Assembly: GCA_021818985.1 (NCBI GenBank)
Contig: JAKASO010000007.1
Span: 23,769-87,768, forward strand
Source: a bacterium
GTDB taxonomy: Bacteria > SZUA-79 > Acidulodesulfobacterales > Acidulodesulfobacteraceae
Length of the DNA: 64,000 nucleotides
Reading direction: 5' to 3'
Below are positions 62,770 through 64,000 of this stretch, piece after piece. Both the position numbers and the translations under genes were made by a program. Each line of letters begins with the position of its first letter. Position 1 is the stretch's first letter. The notes below the pieces were generated by a model. That model saw only the letters and a program-made list of their open reading frames with translations, did not search any database and was not told the origin of the DNA.

Positions 62770-63834
62770 ATGAGCGATCTTTTTAAACCTATTAAATTTA
62801 AAGGTATAACGATAAATAACAGGGTCATGATGTCTCCAATGTGTATGTATTCGGCTAAAGACGGGGTTGTATCTGATTTTCACATCGTTCATTTGGGTGC
62901 AAGAGCCATGGGCAAGGTTGGTCTTATTATGGTGGAAGCTACCGGAGTAAATCCTGAAGGCAGGATCAGTCCGTACGATGCTGGTATTTGGGATAAAAAA
63001 CATATTGAGGCTTTTAAGCCAATTGTTAAATTTTGTAAGGCCCAAGGTTCGGTGATGGGAATTCAGCTGGCGCACGCGGGAAGAAAAGCTTCTACGGATG
63101 CCCCATGGTTTGGAGAAGGACCGGTGAAACCGGAAAACGGCGGATGGCAAACGTTCGCTCCGAGCGCAATACCTTTCGATAATGGCTATCCCGCGCCTAA
63201 AGAAATGGACGCAGTCGACATTAAAAAAGTGATAGACGATTTTACAAAAGGGGCTAAGAATGCCGATCAATCAGGCTTTGACATCATTGAGATACACGCT
63301 GCTCACGGTTATTTATTAAACGAATTTTTATCCCCTGTTTCCAATAAAAGGAACGACTCTTACGGAGGAAGCCTTGAAAACCGTGCAAAGCTTCTAATAG
63401 AAATAATTAACAGCATTAAAAAGGTCTGGCCGGAAAACAAACCGATATTCGTTAGAATTTCCGCAATTGATTGGATAGAAGGGGGTTTTAACCTCACAGA
63501 TTCTATTGCCCTTGCAAAAATGCTTAAAAAAGTCGGCGTCTCGTTGATAGACTGTTCTTCGGGCGGGATTGCCCCCAACGCTAAAATGAATATTTATCAT
63601 GGATACCAATTGACATTTGCAAGGGAGATACGTGAAAAAGCAAGTATGCCAGTTGCCGCTATCGGTCTCGTAACTACTCCCGAACTTGCCGATTTTGTTA
63701 TTCATTCCGGAACGGCGGATATGGTTGCGATGGCAAGAGAATTGTTAAGAAATCCATACTGGGTTTTAAATGCCGCAAGGGAGCTTAATTCTGAAATTAC
63801 ATGGCCAAACCAGTATCTGAGGGCAAAATTATAA
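62770..63834 (+). CDS. Old Yellow Enzyme-family NAD(P)H oxidoreductase (YqjM-like)
   Basis: A 354-residue FMN TIM-barrel ene-reductase of the thermophilic-like YqjM class. The N-terminal SPMCMYSA carries Cys25 and Tyr27, the class markers that tune the flavin. IQLAHAGRKAS and EIHAAHGYLLNEFLSP (with the substrate-binding His pair region) follow, and the C-terminus has VAMARELLRNPYW. It reduces activated alkenes; the physiological substrate is unknown. Confidence 0.94.
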   Translation: MSDLFKPIKFKGITINNRVMMSPMCMYSAKDGVVSDFHIVHLGARAMGKVGLIMVEATGVNPEGRISPYDAGIWDKKHIEAFKPIVKFCKAQGSVMGIQLAHAGRKASTDAPWFGEGPVKPENGGWQTFAPSAIPFDNGYPAPKEMDAVDIKKVIDDFTKGAKNADQSGFDIIEIHAAHGYLLNEFLSPVSNKRNDSYGGSLENRAKLLIEIINSIKKVWPENKPIFVRISAIDWIEGGFNLTDSIALAKMLKKVGVSLIDCSSGGIAPNAKMNIYHGYQLTFAREIREKASMPVAAIGLVTTPELADFVIHSGTADMVAMARELLRNPYWVLNAARELNSEITWPNQYLRAKL

Positions 63835-63874
63835 TTTTTGGCGACAGATTGCAACAAATTTGTCAAGGCAATTT

Positions 63875-63915
63875 AAAAATGTCACCTTCTTAGCAAAGTA
63901 AAAATGTCCCCTTTT
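63875..63915. repeat. Direct repeat AAAAATGTC(A/C)CCTT, possible mobile-element end
   Basis: AAAAATGTCACCTT starts at 63875 and AAAAATGTCCCCTT at 63900, a 25-bp period. Spaced repeats of this TGTCCCCTT type are common at termini of some IS elements. No transposase is in the window, so the assignment is open. Confidence 0.35.
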
Positions 63916-64000
63916 GGTTAAAATTAATATTAATATTAAATGGTTTTTAAAATCTTTTTTAATTTAATTAATTTTAATTAATATTATTGTTAAGGGTGGA

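Overview
This is an AT-rich bacterial chromosome window, densely packed with mostly plus-strand housekeeping operons. Peptidoglycan genes are complete and MurE carries the DNPR motif of meso-diaminopimelate-adding ligases. Sulfur and anaerobe-type genes are present: a DsrE2-like protein, a small CbiX-type sirohydrochlorin chelatase, and separate citryl-CoA synthetase and lyase genes of the reductive TCA cycle. My best guess is a deltaproteobacterial-like sulfur-cycling autotroph, for example an Acidulodesulfobacterales/SZUA-79 type lineage. That is inference from gene content; no phylogenetic marker was aligned.

Layout. 1-3078: lipA (cut by the window edge), tadA, a small membrane protein and a divergent NRAMP-type transporter. 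3671-7408: a threonine operon, hom - thrC - a phosphoglycerate-mutase-like protein that probably serves as the homoserine kinase. 7870-14320: NADP isocitrate dehydrogenase, CcsA, CcsB, citryl-CoA lyase, class II fructose bisphosphatase and an SDR protein, a carbon-fixation and gluconeogenesis block. 15045-33182: an intact dcw cell-wall/division cluster in the order mraZ rsmH ftsL ftsI murE murF mraY murD ftsW murG murC murB ddl ftsQ ftsA ftsZ. It is preceded by a TTGACT-N17-TATTAT promoter and three GTGG boxes spaced exactly 10 bp, a likely MraZ operator.

33278-38480: an unusual radical SAM protein, a ModE-type HTH protein with cbiX, an orphan ABC ATPase, a TlpA-like thioredoxin, smpB and tmRNA. 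38845-42624: a class II aldolase-like protein, tRNA-Glu, a DUF4388/roadblock pair, tRNA-Thr, a ParM-like gene remnant beside that tRNA, and a zinc-ribbon membrane protein. 43007-45759: a HIT protein and a polyamine operon (speE, speB, pyruvoyl arginine decarboxylase) sufficient for arginine to putrescine plus the aminopropyl transfer step. 45847-51563: a flippase-like protein, two glycosyltransferases, ispG and proS.

51691-63834: accessory and single genes: a soluble HAD protein, an FmdB zinc ribbon, an ArsR regulator, a DsrE2-like protein, a membrane lytic transglycosylase, a GGDEF/EAL protein, a NicO-like permease, nitroreductase, DedA, an MFS exporter, CcdA and an Old Yellow Enzyme. The right edge carries two short direct repeats that could be the end of a mobile element. 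No CRISPR array, complete insertion sequence, rRNA or prophage was seen. Promoter, repeat and start positions were located by eye.
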